A stretch of 15,164 bases of DNA from Phycisphaerae bacterium (GTDB lineage: Bacteria; Planctomycetota; Phycisphaerae; SM23-33), in NCBI GenBank assembly GCA_022866005.1, contig JALHTV010000309.1, forward strand, positions 1 to 15,164, written 5' to 3'. Below the pieces are notes generated by a model. That model saw only the letters and a list, made by a program, of their open reading frames with translations. It was not told the DNA's origin and made no database searches. Shown here in pieces: positions 6,813 through 13,821 of the stretch. Position 1 is the first letter of the stretch, and every line of letters starts with the position of its first letter. The position numbers were made by a program, and so were the translations under genes.

Positions 6813-7661
6813 TTACGAGAAGCGGTTGGCCACCGCCCTAAAGAACCCTTCTTTTCTGCCGACCAGAGGCCCCCCAGCGGACAATTTGGTGGCCAGCGCG
6901 GCCAGGCATCGGCTGGCCGGGCAGCTGGCGTAGGCCAGCACGACCGGCTGGCGCTTCCGCACGGCCTCGCCCACCTTAGGGTCCGCCAAGACGTAGCCAG
7001 CATCGTAGACCGCCCTTCCCAGGAACTGCCTTGCCACCCCCGCCAGGCGCCCATAGGTCGCCCGGGCCTCCTGCCGCCCGGTGGCCATGTTCACAAGCAA
7101 GCTGATCTGACCCGCGTGGCCGGCCCGGGCCAGGATCTTCACCACCGCGTAGCTGTCTGTGAGGGCCGGGGGCTCCGGGCTGGTCACGACCAGGACCGTG
7201 TCAGCGGCCGCGGCGAGAGCGACGACATCCGGCCCGATACCCGCGGCCGTGTCGATCACGATGATGTCGTTGTCCGCCTCCAGGGCAGTCAGCTCCCGCA
7301 TCAAGTGGGCCCGCTGGAAGTCGCTCAGCCGAGCAAGGCGCGCCAGGCCATTGGCTCCGGGGACAAGCTGCACGCCGCTGGGGAGCTCAACGATGATCTC
7401 CTCCAGGCTCTTCAGCCCCGCCAGGACGTGTGACAGATTGCCCCGCACCTCGACGTCCACCAGCACGTCGATGTTGGCTAGGCCCAGGTCGGCGTCCACC
7501 AGCGCGACTCGGTTGCCCGCCGCTGACAGGAGAATGGACAGGTTCAGGGCCACGTTGCTCTTGCCGACGCCACCCTTGCCGCTGGTGACGGCGATAGTTC
7601 GGGTCCGGTGGGCCTCCTGCATCAGCCGACGGAGGCGCCCTGCCTGGTCTTCAACCACCAT
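6813..7661 (-). CDS. flhG: FlhG (YlxH/FleN), MinD-like ATPase controlling flagellar number
   Basis: Membrane-associated P-loop ATPase (282 residues) that limits flagellar number and stimulates the FlhF GTPase. The N-terminus carries DQAGRLR at residues 5-11. This matches the DQAxxLR activator helix known to stimulate FlhF. The deviant Walker A motif KGGVGKS is at 29-35, VDADLGLAN at 55-63, and a Walker B-like IIVIDTAAGIGPD follows. The C-terminus (GFFRAVANRF) could form the amphipathic membrane-targeting helix. Its ATG at 7661 lies inside the end of flhF, an 11-base overlap that implies translational coupling. It ends with TAA. Confidence 0.95.
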   Translation of the reverse strand: MVVEDQAGRLRRLMQEAHRTRTIAVTSGKGGVGKSNVALNLSILLSAAGNRVALVDADLGLANIDVLVDVEVRGNLSHVLAGLKSLEEIIVELPSGVQLVPGANGLARLARLSDFQRAHLMRELTALEADNDIIVIDTAAGIGPDVVALAAAADTVLVVTSPEPPALTDSYAVVKILARAGHAGQISLLVNMATGRQEARATYGRLAGVARQFLGRAVYDAGYVLADPKVGEAVRKRQPVVLAYASCPASRCLAALATKLSAGGPLVGRKEGFFRAVANRFS

Positions 7662-8844
7662 AGGCCACCGCCTCTCCGACGATCAGCTCAGCCAATTTCC
7701 GCGGATTGGCCGGCGCGATGTCGTCCGGCACCTCCTGACCGGTGGTGACGAAGCTCATGGGCATCTTGATTGCGCCCGCCACGCTCAGCGCCGCACCGAA
7801 GCTCTCCACCTCGTCCAGCTTGGACAAGATCCACCGGTTCGCTGCTAACACCGCGAAGCTCTCCACGACCCGCGCCGCACACGCCCGGCCCGCCGTGGCC
7901 GACACGACCAGGTGCACTTCATCCGCGTGCGCGGCATCGAGGAAGGCCTTCATCTGCCCGAGGCGCGGGGCGTCGGCCGGGCTGCGGCCGGCGGTGTCGA
8001 TCAGCACCACGTCCAACCCCGCCATCTGCGCCAGGGCCTCGGCCAGTTCCCCCGGGCGCAGGACCGTGCGCAGAGGAACTTCCAGGATCTGGGCGTAGGT
8101 CTTGAGCTGGTCCACGGCCGCGATGCGGTAGGTGTCGATGGTCACCAGTCCCACGCGCCGGCGCTCCGCCAGCCTGAATCGGGCCGCCAGCTTGGCGATC
8201 GTCGTGGTCTTACCGACGCCCGTTGGGCCGACCAGCACCATCACCCGCGGCCGCCCGGTGGCCTGGGGCACGGACACGTCAGCGGCGGGTAGCCGCGAGG
8301 CAACCGCCGTCACGAGCCGCTCGCGCACCACTACGGGGCGGCACAGATCGCTGGCCGGCATCTCCCTGGCCACCTCCCCCAGCAGTTCTGTCACCGTCTC
8401 CTCAGCCACGTCCCGCCGCAACAGGTGCGTGCGCCAGGCCGCTAGGGCCTCGGGGGCCTCACCCCCCGCCACGGCCAACGCCGACAGGGGACGCTGGGCG
8501 ATGGCCACGGGCACCGAACGCGTCAGCAGCGCGGCCACCATGCCATGCAGTTCCGCCATCGTGCGGCTGATCGCCTGCCCGAGAGGTTGGGCGGCCGCGG
8601 GAGCTTGAGCGATGGATGCGGCACTTTCCTTGGGCATCGGTACGTAGCGCCCGGACGGCAGCCGCTGCGGCACGTTCACCTGGGATGAGGCGATAACTTC
8701 CCACATCGGCCGGCCGCCCAGGCCCAGCCACCCACCCTTGCGGAAGCTCCGCGTGTGCAAGATCACCGCGTCGCGCCCGAGGTCTCGCTTCACGTCCGCG
8801 AGCGCCTCAGCCATCGTGCAGGCACAATAGGTCTTTGCTTCCAT
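7651..8844 (-). CDS. flhF: FlhF, SRP-type GTPase for flagellar placement
   Basis: Signal-recognition-particle-family GTPase (397 residues) that marks the site of flagellar assembly, usually at the pole. The N-terminal basic domain begins MEAKTYCACTMAEALADVKR, followed by a variable alanine/proline linker (about 60-130) and the N domain. The G domain holds GPTGVGKT (206-213), DTYR (237-240), DTAGR (283-287) and SKLDE (341-345). The last is usually TKLDE; the serine is a mild change. Its ATG at 8844 starts 3 bases after the flhA stop, and its end overlaps flhG by 11 bases. Stop TGA. Confidence 0.95.
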   Translation of the reverse strand: MEAKTYCACTMAEALADVKRDLGRDAVILHTRSFRKGGWLGLGGRPMWEVIASSQVNVPQRLPSGRYVPMPKESAASIAQAPAAAQPLGQAISRTMAELHGMVAALLTRSVPVAIAQRPLSALAVAGGEAPEALAAWRTHLLRRDVAEETVTELLGEVAREMPASDLCRPVVVRERLVTAVASRLPAADVSVPQATGRPRVMVLVGPTGVGKTTTIAKLAARFRLAERRRVGLVTIDTYRIAAVDQLKTYAQILEVPLRTVLRPGELAEALAQMAGLDVVLIDTAGRSPADAPRLGQMKAFLDAAHADEVHLVVSATAGRACAARVVESFAVLAANRWILSKLDEVESFGAALSVAGAIKMPMSFVTTGQEVPDDIAPANPRKLAELIVGEAVAYGG

Positions 8845-8847
8845 GGT

Positions 8848-9507
8848 TTAGATTCCCAGACTGGCGACAGATTCGATTTCGACGGAATCAATCTCGTTGT
8901 AGCCCAGTACCACCGCCTCCGGCATCGAGGCCGCCAGGAGGCGCCACAGGGTCGCGCGAATCTGCGGGGCACAGACCACCACCGGACGGCGCCCCTGGTT
9001 CTGGAGCGAGGCCAATCCCTCGCCGACGGCCTTGGAGACGGCCTTGCCCACCTCCGGCGGGATGCTCCCCAGCCCCGCCGCAGCGCCCTCCGCAACGTAC
9101 ATGCCCAGCTCCTGCTCCAGCGCGGGTGACAGGTTCACGCACGACAACTTGCCATCGCGGTCGCAGAACTGCTGGCACAGCGACCGGCCCAGGGCGGCGC
9201 GGACCTGCTCTGTCAGCGCGTCCGGCGCGGTGGTCTGGCAGGCCGCGTCGCACAGCGCCTCCAGGATGCCCTCCAGGTCGCGGATGGACAGTCGCTCCCG
9301 CAGCAGATTCGCCAGCACCTTCTGAATCTGTGCGATCGTGAGCTTGGCGGTCACCTCGGCCACGAGCGCCGGCGCGCGGGCCTTGAGATTGTCCAGCAGC
9401 TCGGCGGTCTGTTGGCGCGTCAGCAGCTCGGCGGCGTGGCGGCGGATCGTCTCCTCCAGGTGCGCCAGGAACACGTCGGCGCTGTCGGCGAGGGCGTAGC
9501 CGGCGGC
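8848..9507 (-). CDS. flhA: FlhA C-terminal part, in frame after an internal TAG
   Basis: This continues the flhA frame directly after the TAG at 9508-9510: 219 codons to TAA at 8848-8850. It begins AAGYALADSADVFLAHLEE, matching the (A)GY-[TV]-VVD...THL stretch of FlhA. It ends VVLGYNEIDSVEIESVASLG, the typical FlhA C-terminus. It comprises most of the later cytoplasmic subdomains, which form the nonameric ring and dock export substrates and chaperones. No bases are missing or added at the join: eleven codons lie between the WI motif and GY, as in the family. The only internal start of note is GTG at 9472-9474, with no ribosome binding site, so independent translation is doubtful. The residues look well conserved, so any lesion is recent, artefactual or tolerated. 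Confidence 0.85.
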   Translation of the reverse strand, partial: AAGYALADSADVFLAHLEETIRRHAAELLTRQQTAELLDNLKARAPALVAEVTAKLTIAQIQKVLANLLRERLSIRDLEGILEALCDAACQTTAPDALTEQVRAALGRSLCQQFCDRDGKLSCVNLSPALEQELGMYVAEGAAAGLGSIPPEVGKAVSKAVGEGLASLQNQGRRPVVVCAPQIRATLWRLLAASMPEAVVLGYNEIDSVEIESVASLGI

Positions 9508-10980
9508 CTAGGCCTGGGGGCGCTGGGTCGGTCTGATCCACATCGCCCACGCGACGGAGCCGGGTTCACTGGTCACCCGGCCCATCAGCGAGCCGGCGGC
9601 CTCCGGGGGACCGATCGCCAGAAGCTCCTTGGGGTACAACCGCCCTGAGGCCACCTTCGTCCCCCGAATGCAGATCGCGTAGGCGCGGGACTCCAGCTCT
9701 ATGTTGTCGTGGATGCGAATCGGCGGCACGACGAGGCCCAGCTCCGCGGCGACCTTGCGGCGCAGGCCCGCCACGCGACCCAGCATCCCCCCGCCGCGGT
9801 GGTTCTCGGGCGCGGTGCCCTGAACAGGCGGCTCCAGCAGGCCGATCAGGCCGAAGCCCAGTTCGATCCGCATGGCGTCCACGGCCAGCAGGTCGCGGAC
9901 GTTCTGACCGGCTGCCGGCGCGGTCGTCCCCGGGGCCGTCGGCGCAGTCGCTTCCTGCACTGTCGCTAGCGGCTGGCGACGGCGACGCAGCAGCAGCGCC
10001 AGCCCCAGGCAGCCGCCCGCCAGCAGGAGCACGGGCAGCTTCGGCAGCGACGTGAACAGCAGCGCCCCCAGCAGCGCCGCCGTGATCGCCAGGGCCACGG
10101 GGTGCGCCGTCAGCTGCGAGATGACCTGGCGGCCCAGGTCGGTCTCCGCGTTGCTCCGCGAGACGATCAGCGCCGCCGCAACCGCCAGGAGGAAGGCCGG
10201 AACCTGCATCGCCAGCCCCGCCCCGATGGTCAGGCGGGCGAACAGGTCGGCCGTCTCGGCCATGGGCCAGCGGTACTGCGTCAGGCCGACGACCACCCCG
10301 CCGATCGCGTTGACCAGCAGGATGAGCACGGCGGCGATGGCCTCGCCGCGGAGGAACTTGCTGGCGCCGTCCATCGCGCCGTAGAAGTCGGCCTCACGGC
10401 CCACGGCGTCGCGGCGCTGGCGGGCCTGGTCGGCGGTGATGGCGGCGGCGGCCAGGTCGGCGTCGATGGCCGCCTGCTTGCCCGGCATGGCGTCCAGCAT
10501 GAACCGCGCCGCCACCTCGCTGAGCCGGGCGGCGCCCTTGGTCACCACCACGAACTGCACGATCACCAGCACCACGAACAGCGCCACCCCCACCGCCAGC
10601 GACCCGGAGGTGACGAACTGCCCCAGCGCCCAGAGCACCTCGCCGGCGGCGAGCGGGGCCTGATCGATCGTGCGCCCCTCGGCCCCGCAGGTCAGGATCC
10701 GCCGCGCCACGGCCAGGCTGAGGACCATCCGCAGCAGCGTCGCCCCCAGCAGCAGCGCCGGAAACACGCTGAACTCCAGGGCACTGGTGACGAGCATCGT
10801 CATCAACAGCACCACCGCGGCCAGGGCGATGTTGCCCACCAGCAGCACGTTCATCAGCCCCGCCGGCAGCGGCACCAGGATCGCCAGCACCAGCGCGGCC
10901 GTGGCCAGGGGGACGATCAGGCCCTGATGCCGGCCGATCGCCCCGGCGAGGGCGTTCAACCTGTCCTTGGCTGTGTCCAT
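9508..10980 (-). CDS. flhA: FlhA export gate protein, N-terminal 490 residues ended by an in-frame TAG
   Basis: FlhA is the largest inner-membrane protein of the flagellar type III export gate. It couples proton flow to export and presents substrates through its cytoplasmic ring. This frame holds the eight-helix membrane domain. It includes the conserved FHIPEP loop at about 150-205 (SEVAARFMLDAMPGKQ, then AIDADL and ADFYGAMDGASKF). The first part of the cytoplasmic domain follows, to WIRPTQRPQA. The TAG at 9508-9510 is codon 491; the remaining 219 codons follow in the same frame (8848-9507). The full length of 710 would suit the family (about 690). The start at ATG 10980 is chosen for AGGGA at 10987-10991, 6 bases upstream. 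A GTG at 11010 overlaps the flhB stop by 4 bases and is the alternative. The order flhB-flhA-flhF is conventional. Confidence 0.93.
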   Translation of the reverse strand: MDTAKDRLNALAGAIGRHQGLIVPLATAALVLAILVPLPAGLMNVLLVGNIALAAVVLLMTMLVTSALEFSVFPALLLGATLLRMVLSLAVARRILTCGAEGRTIDQAPLAAGEVLWALGQFVTSGSLAVGVALFVVLVIVQFVVVTKGAARLSEVAARFMLDAMPGKQAAIDADLAAAAITADQARQRRDAVGREADFYGAMDGASKFLRGEAIAAVLILLVNAIGGVVVGLTQYRWPMAETADLFARLTIGAGLAMQVPAFLLAVAAALIVSRSNAETDLGRQVISQLTAHPVALAITAALLGALLFTSLPKLPVLLLAGGCLGLALLLRRRRQPLATVQEATAPTAPGTTAPAAGQNVRDLLAVDAMRIELGFGLIGLLEPPVQGTAPENHRGGGMLGRVAGLRRKVAAELGLVVPPIRIHDNIELESRAYAICIRGTKVASGRLYPKELLAIGPPEAAGSLMGRVTSEPGSVAWAMWIRPTQRPQA

Positions 10981-10986
10981 CGTGCG

Positions 10987-10991
10987 TCCCT
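10987..10991 (-). promoter_or_regulatory. Ribosome binding site setting the flhA start at 10980
   Basis: AGGGA on the minus strand, 6 bases before ATG 10980. It favours this start over the in-frame GTG at 11010 and ATG at 10995, neither of which has a comparable site. Confidence 0.5.
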
Positions 10992-11006
10992 GCATCCCGG
11001 CGATTG

Positions 11007-11804
11007 TCACACGCCGCGTCCGACGTCCTCAGCGGCATGCGGCCCGGGCAGCCCGCGCAGGTGCTCGACTCCCGCGCGCCGCCGTCGCCGCCGCTTGCCG
11101 CCTTCTATCTGCCGCAAGTCCTGCAAGAACTCCCTGCGGGTCATCTTGAGGTCCTGAAGGTACTGCCACCGCTGGTAGACCAGGTCCACCAACGCCGCCA
11201 CCAGCAGCGCGCCCGCCACCCAGCCCGCGACCCAGGCCACGCGCCAACCAATCCACTCACCCACGCGCGCCGCCGGCTGCTCCCCCGCGCCGGCCGCGTG
11301 AGACACCATGGCCCAGACCGTCATCCACACGACCCCCGCCGCGGCCAGGACCTTGGCGATTGCCATCGCGGCCCGCACCGCCGCGCGAGCCGAGAACATC
11401 CTGCCCAGCCCCGCGACCGGCGACAGACGGCCCAAATCCAGCCGCACGGCCTCGCCCGAAAACAGCAGCCCGAACTGCACCACGTTCGCCACCACGGCCA
11501 TGACCGTCACGACCGCCAACAACCCAGCCGTGCGAGCGGCCAGTGCCCAGGCGGCCGAGGAGACCTCCCCGGACCAGCTGGCGGAGACGCGACCCGCCTC
11601 CGCGAGCATCGCCGCGGTCAGCCGGCGCATCGCATCCACGGACCCGCCGGCCAGAACCGCCGCCGCCGCGACGCCCGCGGCCACCACGGCCGCAGCAACC
11701 AGATCGGCGCTGCGAGGCACGAACCCGCGCTGCCTCGCCTCGGCCAGGCGGAGCGCCGTCGGCATTTCCGTCCGTTCGCCCACATGTTCCCATGTCTCAG
11801 CCAT
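11007..11804 (-). CDS. flhB: FlhB, truncated: membrane domain without the cytoplasmic switch domain
   Basis: FlhB is an export gate protein whose C-terminal domain autocleaves at NPTH and switches substrate specificity from hook to filament. Here it is 265 residues, against about 350-380 in the family. The N-terminus ERTEMPTALRLAEARQRG (10-27), then FVPRSADL, matches FlhB. Four hydrophobic segments lie at about 35-55, 90-115, 143-168 and 185-210. The junction DLVYQRWQYLQDLKMTRREF (207-226) is classic FlhB. After RQIEGG it runs into a short arginine-rich tail (KRRRRRRAGV...) and stops. There is no NPTH motif in any frame before flhA begins. The stop overlaps the possible GTG start of flhA by 4 bases. 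The start at ATG 11804 has GAGGTGA just upstream. Identification is firm; functionality is doubtful. Confidence 0.93.
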   Translation of the reverse strand: MAETWEHVGERTEMPTALRLAEARQRGFVPRSADLVAAAVVAAGVAAAAVLAGGSVDAMRRLTAAMLAEAGRVSASWSGEVSSAAWALAARTAGLLAVVTVMAVVANVVQFGLLFSGEAVRLDLGRLSPVAGLGRMFSARAAVRAAMAIAKVLAAAGVVWMTVWAMVSHAAGAGEQPAARVGEWIGWRVAWVAGWVAGALLVAALVDLVYQRWQYLQDLKMTRREFLQDLRQIEGGKRRRRRRAGVEHLRGLPGPHAAEDVGRGV

Positions 11805-11833
11805 GCGTCACCTCGCCTTCATCGCGACCTGCA

Positions 11834-12646
11834 TCACGGGCCGCTGGGGGCCACCTGAATCGCCACGGCCCACTGCCGCGCCAGCGTCTCCACCGCCTCG
11901 GCCAGAAGCGGCGCGAGCACCACCAGGCTCGCGGCCAGCACCGCAAGTCCCAGCATCGCCTGAACCGGCAGCCCCACCGTGAGGATGTTCAGTTGCGGCA
12001 GGGTTTTTTGGACCAGCCCGGCGGCTGCGGTGGCCATCAGGATTGCGGCCAGCACCGGGGCGGCCACCTTCAGCGCCAGGGCGAAGCTGGTCGCCAGCAT
12101 CGCCACCGCGCCCTTGAGCCCCGCCTGGCACGACGGCCACACCCCAGGCCCCGCGAGCCGGGCGAAGCCCGCCGGCAACACGTCGAAGGTGCCCAGCAGC
12201 GCCGAAACAAGCATCCGATGTCCGCCGATCCCCAGGAAGATGACGATCCCCGTCATCTCCAGCAGCCCACCGACGGCCTGGCTGGTGCCTTCGTGCAGCG
12301 GGTGAAAGACCTCAGCCAACCCCACGCCCATCTGCTGGCCGACGTGCACCGCCGCCAGCTCCAGGCCGAGGAACACCAGCCGCGCCAGGTAGCCAAGGAG
12401 CGCTCCGATGGCAGCCTCCATCGCCAAAGCCACGCCCAGCTCCCACCCGTTGCTCGGCGCCCCTGCGGCGCCTCCGGCCAGGGGTCCCGCGGCGGCCAGA
12501 CCCACCACCACGGCCATCGCCAGGCGCAGGCGGACCGGCACGGCTGCGTGGGCGAACACGGGCGCCACGGCGAAGATCCCACCGCAGCGAGCGATGACCA
12601 TCGCCAGCGTGACTACCCAGGCTGTGTTTGTCGTAACGTCCGTCAT
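11834..12646 (-). CDS. fliR: FliR, export gate protein
   Basis: Integral membrane subunit (270 residues) of the FliPQR core channel of the flagellar export gate. About six hydrophobic helices are present, with the FliR stretches MVIARCGGIFAVAPVF, LGLELAAVHVGQQMGVGLAE and GLVQKTLPQLNILTVGLPVQ. The N-terminal MTDVTTNTAWVVTLAMVIAR fits the family start, so ATG 12646 is kept, though no ribosome binding site is visible (an in-frame TAG lies immediately before it). It follows fliQ after a 92-base gap filled by an inverted repeat, in contrast with the tight spacing elsewhere in the operon. flhB starts 29 bases after its stop. Confidence 0.93.
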   Translation of the reverse strand: MTDVTTNTAWVVTLAMVIARCGGIFAVAPVFAHAAVPVRLRLAMAVVVGLAAAGPLAGGAAGAPSNGWELGVALAMEAAIGALLGYLARLVFLGLELAAVHVGQQMGVGLAEVFHPLHEGTSQAVGGLLEMTGIVIFLGIGGHRMLVSALLGTFDVLPAGFARLAGPGVWPSCQAGLKGAVAMLATSFALALKVAAPVLAAILMATAAAGLVQKTLPQLNILTVGLPVQAMLGLAVLAASLVVLAPLLAEAVETLARQWAVAIQVAPSGP

Positions 12647-12674
12647 CTATGTTGCCGGGTTGGAAACGGCAGGA

Positions 12675-12731
12675 GCGACACAGAGGAGCAGAGAATAGCT
12701 TGGGTTCTGTTTCTCTGTGCCTCTGTGTCGC
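12675..12731. repeat. Interrupted palindrome between fliQ and fliR
   Basis: GCGACACAGAGG (12675-12686) is matched by its exact reverse complement at 12720-12731. After two unpaired bases on each side, CAGAGAA (12689-12695) pairs with TTCTCTG (12711-12717). The arms thus give 19 bp of pairing around a 15-base loop. The right half also holds two direct CTCTGTG copies (12713 onward and 12721 onward). The element is lower in GC than its surroundings. No U-run follows on the operon strand, so it is not a standard terminator. It resembles dispersed palindromic (REP-like) elements and may be present elsewhere in the genome. Confidence 0.8.
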
Positions 12732-12738
12732 GTTGATC

Positions 12739-12996
12739 TCATGGCAATTGGCTGAACATTTCCTTGGCGAATTCCACCACGCGCGACAGCATCCACGGGC
12801 CGACCAGCAGCGCCGTCACCACCATCGCGGCCATCTTCGGCACGAAGCTGAGCGTTTGCTCCTGCACCTGCGTCGCCGCCTGGAGCACGCCCACTACCGC
12901 GGCCACGATCAGGCCCACCAGCAGCACCGGGGCGGCTACCACCAGCGTGAGCATCACCGCCTGACGGGCGAGGTCGATCGCTTGGCTTGCGTCCAT
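12739..12996 (-). CDS. fliQ: FliQ, export gate protein
   Basis: Small two-helix membrane protein (85 residues, the usual size is about 89) that forms the FliPQR channel core. Two hydrophobic helices (about 14-38 and 53-76) flank the conserved loop GVLQAATQVQEQTLSFVPKM, which is diagnostic for FliQ. The start at ATG 12996 has AAAGG 7 bases upstream. fliP ends 10 bases before. It ends with TGA, followed by the palindrome. Confidence 0.95.
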   Translation of the reverse strand: MDASQAIDLARQAVMLTLVVAAPVLLVGLIVAAVVGVLQAATQVQEQTLSFVPKMAAMVVTALLVGPWMLSRVVEFAKEMFSQLP

Positions 12997-13006
12997 CGCG
13001 GCGCCT

Positions 13007-13816
13007 TTACTGGAAACTCGTCATCAGCGTCCCGACCACCAGGTGCCAGCCGTCGGCCAGCACGAACATCAGCAGCTTCAGCGGCAGCGACACCAGCACC
13101 GGCGGCACCATGAGCATGCTCATCGAGATCAGCATCGAGGCAACGAGCATGTCGATCACCACAAACGGCAGGTAGACGCGAAAGCCGATCAGGAACGCGA
13201 CCTTGAGCTCGCTGACGGCAAAGGCCGGGATCAGCGACAGCGTGGGCACGTCGCTCCAGGTCAGCTCGGCCTTGGCGGCCTGGTTCTTGTCCAGGAACAG
13301 GTACACGTCCTGCTCGTTGCCGGCCGCGGCGATCTGGTGAATCATGAACGCCCGCAGCGGCTGTTGGCCCGCCTGCCAGGCCTCCGCACCCGCCATCGTG
13401 CCGGACAGGTACGGCGCCACGGCCTGGCGGTGCACCGCCGTGTACGTCGGGGCCATCACCACCAGCGTCATCAGCAGCGCCAGGCCGAACAGGATCTGGT
13501 TGGGCGGCAACTGCGGCGTCGCCAGCGCCTGCCGCAGCAGCCCCAGCACGACGATGATCCGCGTGAAGCACGTCACCATCACCGCCACCGCCGGCGCGAC
13601 AGCCAGCACGGTGATGATCACCAACCACCGCACCACGCTGCCGGCGGTCCCGGGGTCCTGAACGTCGGGCAGGGCCTTCACGACGTTGTCCGGCAGCGGC
13701 GCAGGGACCCCCTGAGCCGACGCCGCCACGCAAGCGATCGCCACCACCGCCAGGCCCGCTGACACGGGCCAAGCCAACCCTCTACGGCTGCTCCGCGCGG
13801 ACAATCCGGCATCCAT
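13007..13816 (-). CDS. fliP: FliP, export gate protein
   Basis: Polytopic membrane subunit (269 residues) that nucleates the FliPQR export channel. An N-terminal cleavable signal peptide, unusual for a polytopic protein but normal for FliP, runs to about residue 35 (ACVAASAQ). The family core is intact: TCFTRIIVVLGLLRQAL, NQILFGLALLMTL, then IPAFAVSELKVAFLIGFRVY and LPFVVIDMLVASMLISMSML. The ending is FVLADGWHLVVGTLMTSF. ATG 13816 has AGGA 9 bases upstream. It follows fliO by 5 bases. Confidence 0.96.
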   Translation of the reverse strand: MDAGLSARSSRRGLAWPVSAGLAVVAIACVAASAQGVPAPLPDNVVKALPDVQDPGTAGSVVRWLVIITVLAVAPAVAVMVTCFTRIIVVLGLLRQALATPQLPPNQILFGLALLMTLVVMAPTYTAVHRQAVAPYLSGTMAGAEAWQAGQQPLRAFMIHQIAAAGNEQDVYLFLDKNQAAKAELTWSDVPTLSLIPAFAVSELKVAFLIGFRVYLPFVVIDMLVASMLISMSMLMVPPVLVSLPLKLLMFVLADGWHLVVGTLMTSFQ

Positions 13817-13821
13817 GCCTA

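Noticed and set aside
6801..6840. Terminator after flhG (GCGGT/ACCGC stem and T-run)
   Set aside because: The 5-bp stem lies within the flhG coding end and is about 12 bases from the T-run, too far for a standard intrinsic terminator.
9508..9510. General reassignment of TAG to an amino acid
   Set aside because: TAG is the natural terminator of the genes ending at 2125, 2136 and 4063, at expected family lengths or before unrelated sequence. Local readthrough at flhA remains open.
10980..11110. Frameshift hiding the FlhB C-terminal domain
   Set aside because: The other two frames on this strand show no NPTH or FlhB-like residues, and flhA starts directly after, so a simple frameshift does not restore the domain.
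10102..11157. Long plus-strand open frame opposite flhA and flhB
   Set aside because: Low-complexity H/Q/R/G composition with no recognisable domain. The minus strand encodes conserved FlhA and FlhB sequence.
12675..12731. Intrinsic terminator between fliQ and fliR
   Set aside because: The stem is long but no U-run follows on the operon strand, and fliR, flhB and flhA continue the operon.
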